From: RGIG3102 sp964525015
GTDB lineage: Bacteria; Bacillota; Clostridia; Oscillospirales; Ruminococcaceae
Length of the DNA: 56,477 bases
Assembly: GCA_964525015.1 (NCBI GenBank)
Contig: CAZGFY010000011.1
Location: forward strand, 1-56,477
Reading direction: 5' to 3'
Part shown: positions 8,078-17,459 of the stretch, in pieces
Position numbering within the stretch: position 1 is the stretch's first letter
Layout: each line of letters starts with the position of its first letter
Translations under genes and position numbers: made by a program
Notes under the pieces: model-generated
Databases searched by the model: none
What the model was told of the DNA's origin: nothing
Seen by the model: only the letters and a program-made list of their open reading frames with translations

Positions 8078-10072
8078 ATGAAAAAAATCGGTATTGAAAC
8101 GTTGCTCGAATACAACTTTTTAAGCGAGGTTAATATTTCACCAAGTGGAGAATATACAGCCTTTATTAAATCTGTTGCAAATGTTGAGGAGAATAATTAC
8201 ACTGGTAATTTATATTTAATGTGTAATGAAACAAAGAAAACAAAACAATTAACAACTATTGGCTCTGTTAGAGCTTTTACTTGGGTAGACGATAAAACTA
8301 TTATTTTCCCAGCAGTTAGAAGCGATAAAACTAAAGAAAAACTTAAAAATGGTGAAGAATTAACAGTTTATTACAAAATTAATATCAAAGGTGGGGAAGC
8401 TGTTGAAATTTTTACACTACCGATTTTGTCAGGTAAATTAGTTAAATTATCAGAAGATAAATACCTAGTGAATGCCCTATTTGATAACAACCGCCCTTGC
8501 CTTGAAGGGCTAAGTAAAGCTGAAAGATTAGAAGTTTTAAAAGATTATAAAAATAGTGGATACACTGTTTTTGAGGAAGTTCCATTTTGGGGCAATGCAC
8601 AAGGCGTTATAAATAGAAAAAGAAACCGTTTATACACTTATAATGCAAAAACAGATGAATTACTGCCAATTACAGCACCAATGTTTGGCACAATGAATTT
8701 TAAAGCAGATAAAAACAAGGTTGTATTTTCAGGTTCTGAATATGAGGATATAAGACCACTTCGCCAAGGATTATACGTTTATGATTTTAAAACGCAAGAA
8801 ACAAAATGCCTAATAGAGCCAAACACATTTGGCGTTAAAGGTTTTGAATTGTATGCTAAAGATAAGCTTGTTTTAGTAGGAACAAATAATGAAAATTATG
8901 GGATGAATGAAAATGGAGATATCTATATTCTAAATCTTGAAACAGGCGAAAAACAACTATTCTTTAAACACGATTATCTGCCAGTAGGTGCAAACTCAAC
9001 TAACTGCGATGTTAGATATGGTGGTGGTAAGGCTACTTTAATTGAAGAAGATACTTTTTATTATTTAACTACTGATGTTAATTTTGGTTTTTTATGCAGT
9101 ATAAATTTAAAAACATCTGAAAGAAAACAAATTTCAGATATCAGCAGTGTAGATTGTTTTGATGTTAAAGATGGTAAAATTTATGCAGTGGCACAAGAAA
9201 TTAACACTTTAACTGAAATTTATAAATTAAAAGAAAGAAAAGCTAAAAAGCTAACTGATTTTAATGAGTTCGTTTCAAAAGATTACTCAGTTATAACTCC
9301 AGAACCACTAACTTGCCATAATAGAGATGGAATGGATATTCATGGCTTTGTTTTAAAACCAGTAAACTATGTTAAAGGAAATAAATATCCAGCAATTTTG
9401 CATATTCACGGTGGCCCAAAAACTGTCTTCTCTGATGTGTTCCACCACGAAATGCAAATGTGGGCAAACGAAGGGTACTTTGTATTATTTGCAAATCCAA
9501 GAGGAAGCGATGGCAGAGGGAACGAATTTGCTGATATAAGAGGCAAATACGGCACAATAGATTACAATGATTTAATGGACTTCACTGATGAAGTGTTAAA
9601 AGAATACCAAGATATCGACGCTAATAGAGTTGGCGTTACAGGTGGTAGCTATGGTGGATTTATGACCAACTGGATTATTGGGCAAACAAATAGATTTAAA
9701 GTTGCTTGCGCTCAAAGAAGTATTGCAAACTGGACTTCTTTTGAGGGAACAACTGATATTGGCTACTTCTTCGCACCAGACCAAACAGCTGCCTCACACA
9801 CAAATAACTGGGCAAAACAATGGGAACAATCTCCACTTAGAAATGCACATAAAGCAGTAACCCCAACATTATTTATACACGCAGAAGAGGATTATCGCTG
9901 CTGGATGGTTGAGGCGCTTCAAATGTTTACAGCTTTAAAAATGCATAATGTGCCAGCTAGAATGTGCTTAATTAAAGGAGAAAACCACGAATTATCACGC
10001 TCAGGTAAGCCAAGAAATAGAATTAAGAGGATGGAAGAAATCCTAAATTGGATGAATTCATATTTAAAATAA
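8078..10072 (+). CDS. S9 family serine peptidase (acylaminoacyl/dipeptidyl peptidase type)
   Basis: This 664-residue cytosolic enzyme has an N-terminal beta-propeller region (about 1-400) made of short WD-like blades and a C-terminal alpha/beta-hydrolase domain. The catalytic triad is visible: Ser524 in GGSYGGFM, Asp605 in HAEEDYRCW and His637 in GENHELS. The oxyanion region is HIHGGPK. These features place it with prolyl-oligopeptidase-like S9C enzymes that remove dipeptides or acylated residues from short peptides. AAAAAGGAG lies upstream of the ATG. A paralogue follows 20 bases downstream in the same operon. Confidence 0.92.
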   Translation: MKKIGIETLLEYNFLSEVNISPSGEYTAFIKSVANVEENNYTGNLYLMCNETKKTKQLTTIGSVRAFTWVDDKTIIFPAVRSDKTKEKLKNGEELTVYYKINIKGGEAVEIFTLPILSGKLVKLSEDKYLVNALFDNNRPCLEGLSKAERLEVLKDYKNSGYTVFEEVPFWGNAQGVINRKRNRLYTYNAKTDELLPITAPMFGTMNFKADKNKVVFSGSEYEDIRPLRQGLYVYDFKTQETKCLIEPNTFGVKGFELYAKDKLVLVGTNNENYGMNENGDIYILNLETGEKQLFFKHDYLPVGANSTNCDVRYGGGKATLIEEDTFYYLTTDVNFGFLCSINLKTSERKQISDISSVDCFDVKDGKIYAVAQEINTLTEIYKLKERKAKKLTDFNEFVSKDYSVITPEPLTCHNRDGMDIHGFVLKPVNYVKGNKYPAILHIHGGPKTVFSDVFHHEMQMWANEGYFVLFANPRGSDGRGNEFADIRGKYGTIDYNDLMDFTDEVLKEYQDIDANRVGVTGGSYGGFMTNWIIGQTNRFKVACAQRSIANWTSFEGTTDIGYFFAPDQTAASHTNNWAKQWEQSPLRNAHKAVTPTLFIHAEEDYRCWMVEALQMFTALKMHNVPARMCLIKGENHELSRSGKPRNRIKRMEEILNWMNSYLK

Positions 10073-10092
10073 GAAAGGATTAGGTATTTATA

Positions 10093-12030
10093 ATGAAAAA
10101 TATTAAAATAGAAAACTTATATAGCTATGATTTTCTTAGTGAAGTGAATGCATCAGCTAATGGTAAAAAAGTTTTGTTTACAAAAACAAATGCAAACGAT
10201 GAATATAATAATTACACTCAAAGATTATATTACTATGACACGAAAGAAGAGGAAGTTTTTCCATTAACTTCAAAAGGAAATGAAAGAAGTGCAGTTTTTA
10301 CAAAAAATGATGAAATTCTATTTTCAACAGCTCTAGAAAATAAAGACGGAACTAAATTTTATGAAATGTCTTTAAAAGGTGGTGAAGCAAAAGAGGCTTT
10401 TACTATACCTAGTAAAACTACTTCAGTTAAATTAATTGAAGGTGATAATTACTTAATCACTATTCCAAAAAAAGTTGGAAATGAAAAACCAAGTGAGAAA
10501 AATAGAGCAGAAGAAGGAAAAGATTTTTATATTTTTGATGAAATTCCATTTTGGGCAAATGGAAGAGGGGTTACAAATAAAATCCGTAACACTCTAGCTA
10601 TTTATAACTCTAAAACAAATGAAATTAAAACTGTTTCAGAAAAATTTATGAATGTTATGGGTGCGAATCTTTCAGAAGATAAAACAAAACTTCTTTTCTG
10701 GGGTCCTATTTACACAGATATGATGCCAAAACACCACGTTTTATTTGAGTATCATATAGCAAGTGGATATCTAAGAGAAGTTGTAGGAAAAGATAGATAT
10801 GGCTTCCATCAAGCATTTTATTTTAATGGTAAGATAGTTTTTGAAGGCTCTGATAAGAAAAATAATTCTTCACAAAATCCAGAATTATGCTGGGTTGATG
10901 AAAATAATAATGTTTCACATTTTGTGTATCTAGATGGCTCCATGGGCTCTTCTGTTGGCAGTGATATGTCATTTGGTGGTGGCAAAAATCTTCAAGTTGT
11001 TGGAGATAGAATATACTGCTTATTCACTTTATGGGGAGATAGCTATCTATCATATCTTGATACAAACGGAAACCTATTCCATGTTAATAAAACTAAAGGT
11101 GCTGTGAATTGCTTTGATATTGTTGATGGAGTGGCTTATTGTATTTCTTTAAGAGATAATAAACCAACTGAATTATATTCAATAAATTTAGAAACTGGAA
11201 AAGAAAAACAACTTTCTAATTTTTCAGATGAATTTATTAAAAATCACACAGTGGTAATTCCTGAATACTTTACATTCACTTCAAAAGAAGGTCATGAATT
11301 AGAAGGCTGGGTTTTAAAACCAACTAATTATAAAGAAGGCGAAAAATACCCAGGTATCCTTTCAATGCACGGCGGACCAAAGGTTGCGTTTGGCTCATTA
11401 TATAATCACGAAATGCAAGTTTTGGCAAATGCTGGTTACTTTGTGTTTTACACAAACCCAAGGGGCTCATCAGGAAGAGGGGAAGATTTCTCAAGACTTG
11501 TTGGAAAACTTGGCGAAACAGACTACAACGATTTTATGGAATTCACCGATGAAGTGCTAAACAGATACAATGATATCGACGGCGATAGAATTGGCATCAC
11601 TGGTGGTAGCTACGGTGGATTTATGGCAAACTGGATGATAGGCAACACTAATAGATTTAAAGCAGCAGTTTCACAACGCTCAATTTCAAACTATTTCTCA
11701 AAATGCCTAACAACTGATATTGGCTACTATCATAATCTAAGCCAAGTAGACGCTAGCCCTTGGGAAAACACAGAAAAAATGTGGCACCATTCACCACTAA
11801 AATATGTTAATAACGCAACAACTCCAACTCTGTTTATTCAATCAGATGAAGATTATCGTTGCTGGATGAGTGAGCCACTACAAATGTTTACAAACCTAAG
11901 GCAAAGGGGCGTTCCATCAAAAATTGCTTTATTCCATAAGGAAAACCACGAACTTTCACGTTCAGGTAAGCCACACAATAGAATAAGCAGACTAAGAGAA
12001 TGCTTAGAATGGTTTAATAAATATTTATAA
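10093..12030 (+). CDS. S9 family serine peptidase, tandem paralogue
   Basis: The 645-residue product has the same two-domain build as its upstream neighbour and the same opening plan (an IETLLEYNFLSEVN-like start here reading IENLYSYDFLSEVN). The triad is intact: Ser506 in GGSYGGFM, Asp587 in SDEDYRCW and His619 in KENHELS. The propeller has diverged much more than the hydrolase domain, which suggests a tandem duplication followed by a change in substrate gating. AAGAAAGGATTAGG precedes the ATG. The gene ends 26 bases before a strong terminator shared with the convergent redox operon. Confidence 0.92.
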   Translation: MKNIKIENLYSYDFLSEVNASANGKKVLFTKTNANDEYNNYTQRLYYYDTKEEEVFPLTSKGNERSAVFTKNDEILFSTALENKDGTKFYEMSLKGGEAKEAFTIPSKTTSVKLIEGDNYLITIPKKVGNEKPSEKNRAEEGKDFYIFDEIPFWANGRGVTNKIRNTLAIYNSKTNEIKTVSEKFMNVMGANLSEDKTKLLFWGPIYTDMMPKHHVLFEYHIASGYLREVVGKDRYGFHQAFYFNGKIVFEGSDKKNNSSQNPELCWVDENNNVSHFVYLDGSMGSSVGSDMSFGGGKNLQVVGDRIYCLFTLWGDSYLSYLDTNGNLFHVNKTKGAVNCFDIVDGVAYCISLRDNKPTELYSINLETGKEKQLSNFSDEFIKNHTVVIPEYFTFTSKEGHELEGWVLKPTNYKEGEKYPGILSMHGGPKVAFGSLYNHEMQVLANAGYFVFYTNPRGSSGRGEDFSRLVGKLGETDYNDFMEFTDEVLNRYNDIDGDRIGITGGSYGGFMANWMIGNTNRFKAAVSQRSISNYFSKCLTTDIGYYHNLSQVDASPWENTEKMWHHSPLKYVNNATTPTLFIQSDEDYRCWMSEPLQMFTNLRQRGVPSKIALFHKENHELSRSGKPHNRISRLRECLEWFNKYL

Positions 12031-12056
12031 TTAATTTTTAAATTACGATTATAATA

Positions 12057-12087
12057 AAAAAAGCAGATTTTTACAATCTGCTTTTTT
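12057..12087. terminator. Bidirectional terminator
   Basis: A 13-bp stem AAAAAAGCAGATT/AATCTGCTTTTTT with a 5-base loop lies between convergent genes. Confidence 0.9.
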
Positions 12088-12092
12088 GTTTA

Positions 12093-13718
12093 TTATTTAG
12101 TTGCTTTATAAAACTTATGCCCACCTGATAGATTTAAAACCTTTTTATAACCTTGGTTTATTAAAATATTTTGTGCGGCATTACCAGTTACGCCTTTGTT
12201 GCAATAGGTAATGGTTAAAATATCCTTTTTTAGCTCGTTTTCTTTTCTTAAAGAAGCTTGAGGAATATTAACTGCATTTAAAACACAGCCTTTGTTTTCG
12301 TAGTCGCTTGCACTTCTTGCATCAATTATTTGCACTTCCTCATTTAAGTTTTTAAGTGCCTCGCTTGTTATTATCCCTCGATTGTGATTAATAGCATTAT
12401 CTAAAATCATACCGGTATAATGAACAGGGTCTTTAGTTGTTGAGAAAGGTGGTGCATATGCTAAATCCAAATGGAATAACTCATCCACAGTTGCTTTATA
12501 GGTAATTAGGGTTGCAAAGATATCAATCCTTTTATCCACTCCTTCATGTCCAACTATTTGAACACCTAAAATTCGAGAAGTTTTTTTATCTGCAATTGCC
12601 TTAATAACCATCTCTTTACCACCCATATATTCAGGCTTGTTTGGTTTAATATTATGGCAAATTTCTATATCATATCCAGCCTCTAGTGCTTCTTTTTCGT
12701 TTAAACCAGTTGTTGCAACTGATAAGTCGAATATTTTAAAAATACCAGTTCCAAGATTCCCTTTGTATTCTAAACTACCACCAGTAGAAGTGTCGCCAGC
12801 GATACGTCCAGTTTTATTTGCAGTACTACCTAAAGGTCGATACACAGCTTTATTTGTTATACTAGAGTATGTTTCAATACAGTCGCCACAAGCATAAATA
12901 TTATCAATGTTTGTTTGCATTTTATTATTAACTTTTATTGCTTTAGTAATTCCAAGTTCAACTCCAGCAGAAACTGCTAAAGAAGTTTGTGGGCGAACAC
13001 CAGTTGAAAGAATAGCAATATCGCAATCTAAAATACTTCCATCAGATAAAACTGCTTTGTTATCATTTAAATTAGTTATAGAACAGTTCTTTTTAATAAT
13101 AACGCCCTTTGAAACAAGTTCTTTTTCAAGGTATTGAGCCATATCAGTATCTAAATTCGGAGTTATTTTTGATGCTATTTCAACTATTGTAACATTCATT
13201 CCAAGGTGAATTAAATTCTCTAAAACTTCAAATCCTATAAATCCAGTTCCAGCAATAACAGCGTTTTTAGCTGAGTTTATAGTTATGAAATCTTTGATTT
13301 TAATTGCGTCTTTAATATTTCTTAAAAAGAAAACATTGCTATTACAAACTCCTGTAATATTTGGTTTAAACGCAGTTGCACCTGTTGCTATAATTAGTTT
13401 GTCATAGCTATCAGTGAAAACTTCTTGTGTTGATAAGTTTTTTACTTCTAAAGTTTGATTTTTACTATCTATTCTTATTACTTCAAAACCCGTGTTTACA
13501 TCGATGTTGTATTTTTTCTTAAAAAAAGCAGGGTCGCGAGGAGTTAGTGAATCAACAGATTCGATTTCTCCACCGATAAAATAAGGCATACCACAACCAG
13601 AATAAGAGATAAAAGTATCTTTTTCATAGATAACTATTTCTGCCTCTTCGCTGTTTCTTCTTGCTTTTGCAGCCGCAGATGTGCCTGCTGCCACTGCTCC
13701 AATTACTATAATTCTCAT
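12093..13718 (-). CDS. CoA-disulfide reductase-like flavoprotein fused to rhodanese
   Basis: The 541-residue fusion has an N-terminal FAD/NAD(P) disulfide reductase module with VIGAVAAGTSAAAK (FAD site), redox Cys42 in YSGCGMPYF, a second Rossmann motif AVIAGTGFIGFE near residue 157, and the FAD motif IYACGDCIE near residue 270. Residues about 460-541 form a rhodanese domain, with IIDARSASDYE and a catalytic Cys in TYCNKGVTGNAA. Enzymes of this CDR-rhodanese layout reduce CoA-disulfide, CoA-persulfide or polysulfide. It is the last gene of an operon with a thioredoxin-like protein and CcdA, which points to thiol or sulfane-sulfur handling across the membrane. The exact substrate is inferred. 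Confidence 0.9.
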   Translation of the reverse strand: MRIIVIGAVAAGTSAAAKARRNSEEAEIVIYEKDTFISYSGCGMPYFIGGEIESVDSLTPRDPAFFKKKYNIDVNTGFEVIRIDSKNQTLEVKNLSTQEVFTDSYDKLIIATGATAFKPNITGVCNSNVFFLRNIKDAIKIKDFITINSAKNAVIAGTGFIGFEVLENLIHLGMNVTIVEIASKITPNLDTDMAQYLEKELVSKGVIIKKNCSITNLNDNKAVLSDGSILDCDIAILSTGVRPQTSLAVSAGVELGITKAIKVNNKMQTNIDNIYACGDCIETYSSITNKAVYRPLGSTANKTGRIAGDTSTGGSLEYKGNLGTGIFKIFDLSVATTGLNEKEALEAGYDIEICHNIKPNKPEYMGGKEMVIKAIADKKTSRILGVQIVGHEGVDKRIDIFATLITYKATVDELFHLDLAYAPPFSTTKDPVHYTGMILDNAINHNRGIITSEALKNLNEEVQIIDARSASDYENKGCVLNAVNIPQASLRKENELKKDILTITYCNKGVTGNAAQNILINQGYKKVLNLSGGHKFYKATK

Positions 13719-13741
13719 TAATTAAAAATTCCTTTCAAATA

Positions 13742-14440
13742 TTAAAATGCCAAATAAAACATATAAAATCCTATGAGAGAGATTAATACTCCTAAGATTA
13801 TTTTAAAAATATTACTAAATTTTGCATACTTTTCACTAGCGGTTATTTTGCCAACAAATCCAATAGATGTGCCACAAATTACAGCGAGTATACCGTGCCC
13901 GATTGAATATAATAGAAGTAGTAAAATTCCGTATAATAGATTTTGACTACTAGCTACAACTGCTAAAAGTGCTATTAATACTGGAGTAGAACATGGGGAA
14001 GAGAATATACCACCGAGTATTCCAGCAATTAGTGCACCAAGGTATCCTTTTTTAGTGTTTTTTGAAATTAAATAACTTGAAGGGATGAATTCATACAACT
14101 CAAATGTTTGAAGAGCCATTAAAAGCATTAGTACTCCCAAAAAGATATACCATAAGCTTGAAGAATTGCCAAGTAAACTGCCAGCTAATGATGCAACCAC
14201 ACCAAGGGCTGTAAAGCTGATTGCAGAACCTAAAGCAAAAGTTAAAGAAAGCTTAAAGGCTTTTTTAGTATCGCTTTTAGTTGTTCCACCTACATATCCA
14301 ACTATTAAGGGTACGCTAGATAGTGAACATGGTGTAAAAGAAGTTAAAATTCCTGCAATAAAAGCTAAAAAAGGAGCAAGCCAAAAATTATCTAATATAA
14401 TTTTTGAAATATTTTCTAATAAAGCATCCATATTAAACAC
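13742..14440 (-). CDS. ccdA: CcdA/DsbD-type transmembrane electron carrier
   Basis: This 232-residue membrane protein carries reducing equivalents from cytosolic thioredoxin to extracytoplasmic thiol proteins. Two Pro-Cys motifs, SFTPCSLSSVP near residue 40 and FSSPCSTPV near residue 150, give the membrane cysteine pair of the family. About six membrane helices are evident. The start codon lies inside the end of the thioredoxin-like gene (8-base overlap), so the two are translationally coupled. The likely partner for the electrons is that anchored thioredoxin-like protein. Cytochrome c maturation genes are absent from the window, so the role is better read as general extracytoplasmic thiol reduction. 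Confidence 0.9.
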   Translation of the reverse strand: MFNMDALLENISKIILDNFWLAPFLAFIAGILTSFTPCSLSSVPLIVGYVGGTTKSDTKKAFKLSLTFALGSAISFTALGVVASLAGSLLGNSSSLWYIFLGVLMLLMALQTFELYEFIPSSYLISKNTKKGYLGALIAGILGGIFSSPCSTPVLIALLAVVASSQNLLYGILLLLLYSIGHGILAVICGTSIGFVGKITASEKYAKFSNIFKIILGVLISLIGFYMFYLAF

Positions 14441-14921
14441 CCATATCCTCTAAAATCAATGTCATTTCAGTTTCTGTTAATCCGCCTTGATGAGCAGTGA
14501 AAATATGTTCCTCAGTGTTAACATCAGCATACATAATAAATTCAACGCCTAAATCTTCAGAAGGAACATAAGGCGTTCCATCAGCGTTTATAAAAATTTG
14601 AGTTGGTATAACTTGAACTGGAAATCCATAAGAAGCCTCAGGATATTTCCAAACATCAACAAATTTAATAACAGCTTCGTCTAAATACTCAGTATTCAGC
14701 TTTACTAAAACTGGTGCCATTTCTTTACAAGGGATACAAGAATCAGCGCCAAAATCAATTATGATTGGCAGATTTTCCGATTGCAGTTCTTCTAAATTTA
14801 CACTAGTTAAATTCAAAGTATCTACATCTGATTTACTAGAATTTGAAAAAATCCATATAGCCCCAACAATCATAAGCATACAAAGTGGAACTGCTATTTT
14901 AAAAATTTTATTTTTATTCAT
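14433..14921 (-). CDS. Membrane-anchored thioredoxin-like protein
   Basis: The start is placed at the ATG at 14921 (162 residues), because AGGAAGGA lies 10 bases upstream and the protein then begins MNKNKIFKIAVPL, a signal anchor. The longer upstream frame has no such site. The extracytoplasmic domain has a CxxC active site in SCIPCKEMAP and a cis-Pro segment near VQVIPTQIFI, as in thioredoxin-fold reductases of the ResA/TlpA type. A promoter with an extended -10 (TGATATAAT, complement of 14947-14952) lies just upstream. As first gene of the operon with ccdA it is the probable electron acceptor of CcdA. The stretch between the two motifs contains a family-atypical insertion. Confidence 0.88.
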   Translation of the reverse strand: MNKNKIFKIAVPLCMLMIVGAIWIFSNSSKSDVDTLNLTSVNLEELQSENLPIIIDFGADSCIPCKEMAPVLVKLNTEYLDEAVIKFVDVWKYPEASYGFPVQVIPTQIFINADGTPYVPSEDLGVEFIMYADVNTEEHIFTAHQGGLTETEMTLILEDMGV

Positions 14922-15144
14922 ATAAACACAATCCTTCCTATATGAAATTATATCAAAAATTAATGACGAGAATTTCAAATCAAAAAATCTTGATATAATT
15001 ATGATACTGTATGAATGTGTTAAAGTCAAGTCTTAAATCAAAAATTTTTAATTTGTTTTACAATCTTTTACAAGAATAAATAATATTATTCATAAAGCTA
15101 TAAAATATATAATAATTTACACATATAATTTTCATAGATAAAAT

Positions 15145-15192
15145 AAAATCTCAATCTTAACGCTTAACATAAAGCTTAAAATTGAGATTTTT
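15145..15192 (-). terminator. Terminator of the leftward rlmD transcript
   Basis: AAAATCTCAAT (15145-15155) pairs with ATTGAGATTTT (15181-15191), and a T-rich run follows on the minus strand, immediately downstream of the methyltransferase gene. Confidence 0.8.
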
Positions 15193-15197
15193 TGCGT

Positions 15198-16553
15198 TTA
15201 TTTTAAAATAAATAAGGCAACACATTCAACGTGTTTTGTGCGAGGGAATAAATCAAAAGGGGTTACCTCGCATATTTTATACCCATTTTCAGTTAGATAT
15301 AATGCATCTCTTGCAGCAGTTGCAGGGTTGCAACTAATCATTGAAATTTTATTTGGTTTCATAGATATAATAGCATCTAAAGTGTCCTTATCGCAGCCTT
15401 TTCGTGGGGGGTCTAGTACAACTGCTGTTGGTAAAAAATTTTCTTCTAAAAGCTGTTTTGCGGCATCTTTTGCATCACTGCAAATAAACCTTGCATTGGT
15501 TATATTATTGTTTTTAGCGTTTTGAATTGCATTTTTAACAGCAACATCAACTATTTCAACTCCGACAAGCTGTTTAACTTTACTTGCCATTGAAAGCCCT
15601 ATACCACCAGCTCCACAATACATATCTAAAAGTATATCATCCTTAGTTAAATCAAGGCTTTCCTTTGATATATTGTAAAGTTTTTGTGCTCCATCGTGAT
15701 TAACCTGATAGAATGATTTTGGGCTTAAATCAAGTTTTATATCACATAAAGTGTCGGTTATAAATCCATCGCCAAATAAATTATAGCTTTTTTCTCCAAG
15801 GATAACATTTGTGTTTTTAGAGTTTATATTTAAAACAATAGTTTTGATTTCTTTAAAATTGTCTGTGATAGAATTAACTAGAATATCAAGATTTTTAATA
15901 TCTTTTTTTGTTGCAACAAGGCAAAGCATAATTTCATTTGAAGCTGTTCCAAATCTTGTGTATATATGACGGATATCGCCTTTTTGCATAGTTTCATCAT
16001 AGCCTTTAATTTTAAAATCATTCATCTTATCGATTACAAAATTAACAATATCATTAATTTTTTTTGGCTGTAATAAACAATCTTTACAAGGAATAACTCT
16101 ATGGCTCCTTTTTGCATAAAATCCAGCATATGCCTTTCCATTTTCATCAATCGAAACAGGGAACTGACTTTTATTTCTATATCTTAGATAATCTTCGCTT
16201 GTTTGTGTTTTATTTATTTTGCAGTCTGATTTTGCAATTCTTAAAAATGCAGATGAAACTATATTGTGTTTAGCCAGCTTTTCTGCATCATAATTTATAT
16301 GAAAGAAATCGCATCCACCACAGGTTTTAAATAAATGACAACCAAAATAAACTCTATCTTTAGAAGGAGTTATAATTTCATCTAAAATACCAAAAGCATA
16401 GCTAGATAAAACTTTTGCAATTTTAATTTTGCAAATATCACCAATAGCTGTTTTTGGAACAAAGATTGCAAGATTTTCATATCTTGCAACGCCGTTTCCA
16501 TCGCTTGAAATATCAACTATTTCAGCTGTTATAATATCATTTTTTTTAAGCAT
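15198..16553 (-). CDS. rlmD: 23S rRNA (uracil-5-)-methyltransferase, RlmD/RlmCD type
   Basis: The 451-residue protein methylates C5 of a uridine in 23S rRNA using S-adenosylmethionine. An N-terminal TRAM domain (about 1-60) is followed by an iron-sulfur Cys set (CHLFKTCGGC near residue 75 and CKDC near residue 160). The SAM motif DMYCGAGGIGLSMA lies near residue 312, DPPRKG near 390, and the catalytic Cys is in ISCNPATAARD. In Gram-positives one enzyme of this family can modify two positions, so exact target assignment is open. It lies 9 bases after the lipoprotein gene and is the third gene of the araC-led leftward unit. Confidence 0.9.
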   Translation of the reverse strand: MLKKNDIITAEIVDISSDGNGVARYENLAIFVPKTAIGDICKIKIAKVLSSYAFGILDEIITPSKDRVYFGCHLFKTCGGCDFFHINYDAEKLAKHNIVSSAFLRIAKSDCKINKTQTSEDYLRYRNKSQFPVSIDENGKAYAGFYAKRSHRVIPCKDCLLQPKKINDIVNFVIDKMNDFKIKGYDETMQKGDIRHIYTRFGTASNEIMLCLVATKKDIKNLDILVNSITDNFKEIKTIVLNINSKNTNVILGEKSYNLFGDGFITDTLCDIKLDLSPKSFYQVNHDGAQKLYNISKESLDLTKDDILLDMYCGAGGIGLSMASKVKQLVGVEIVDVAVKNAIQNAKNNNITNARFICSDAKDAAKQLLEENFLPTAVVLDPPRKGCDKDTLDAIISMKPNKISMISCNPATAARDALYLTENGYKICEVTPFDLFPRTKHVECVALFILK

Positions 16554-16562
16554 AAAAATCCT

Positions 16563-17459
16563 TTATCTTGTAGGGGTTAAATAAAAAGTTTTTCCTTCTA
16601 AAGGAAGGGAAATATCGGTGAATGGGTAGATTTTATTTTCAATATTTTCAAATATTTTTAAAGAAGTATCAAAATAATTTGAATAATCAACGAATAAAAT
16701 GCTACTATCTGTATATCTATCTAATGTTGAGAAATTGAAACCTATTAAAGGAGCGGCACCAGTGTAGCTTTGGTAAACTTCGTTTAAAAGCTGGTTATCA
16801 AGGATAACAATAGTTTCTGATTTTGTGTTTTCAGATAAAATCACCACAGCTTGCTCTGGAACATCAATATAATCTTCGCTTAAAATAGAATAAGGAATTC
16901 CTAAAAGTTCAATGTTTTTTACAAATGATGTATATAATTCAATTTCGTTTTCATTTTGGTTTGAATATCCAAGGCTTGAAAATTCTAAAAGTAAGCTAGA
17001 ATTAGTATCAAGTGTACCACTTGTCCATAGTGCGTCGGCTTTTTTTGCTAAAACTTCTCCCATATAGGTGTAGTCTAAGGTGAAATTGTATGCTTTATCA
17101 TATGAATTTAATGTGTCTTCGCTTAAATTAGCAAAGGCAAATGATATAGGCACATTGTGTGGTTTTATAAATTCTATTAATTCACTTGCTAAATTATCAT
17201 CAACAGTTTCATCAAAAACCATTATAGAATTAATTATAGAATAATCTTCAATTCTCTCTAAATAGTATGAAGCTGAATATTCAGAATTATTTAAATCAAC
17301 CACAGCATAGTTTTCAAGATTATCATTAGCATAATCTAATATAGCATTATCGCTTGAATTTATAAAAGCTATACTAAAAGAAGGAGTTTCTTGCTTTTGG
17401 CAAGATGTTAAAAAAAGAGAAATTGCAAATAAAAGTATTAAATAAGTTAGTTTTTTCAT
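16563..17459 (-). CDS. Lipoprotein, possible sugar-binding-protein-like sensor
   Basis: The 298-residue product has a lipoprotein signal (lysine-rich start, hydrophobic core, LTSCQK lipobox near residue 20). The mature part alternates beta and alpha elements, with phrases such as FSIAFINSSDN at the start and PLIGFNFSTLDRYTDSS near the end. This resembles a type 1 periplasmic binding fold, but I do not recognise a specific family. Its start codon overlaps the stop of the AraC regulator (TAATG), so the two are translationally coupled. A role in sensing an extracellular ligand for that regulator is inference only. No ABC permease accompanies it. Confidence 0.65.
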   Translation of the reverse strand: MKKLTYLILLFAISLFLTSCQKQETPSFSIAFINSSDNAILDYANDNLENYAVVDLNNSEYSASYYLERIEDYSIINSIMVFDETVDDNLASELIEFIKPHNVPISFAFANLSEDTLNSYDKAYNFTLDYTYMGEVLAKKADALWTSGTLDTNSSLLLEFSSLGYSNQNENEIELYTSFVKNIELLGIPYSILSEDYIDVPEQAVVILSENTKSETIVILDNQLLNEVYQSYTGAAPLIGFNFSTLDRYTDSSILFVDYSNYFDTSLKIFENIENKIYPFTDISLPLEGKTFYLTPTR

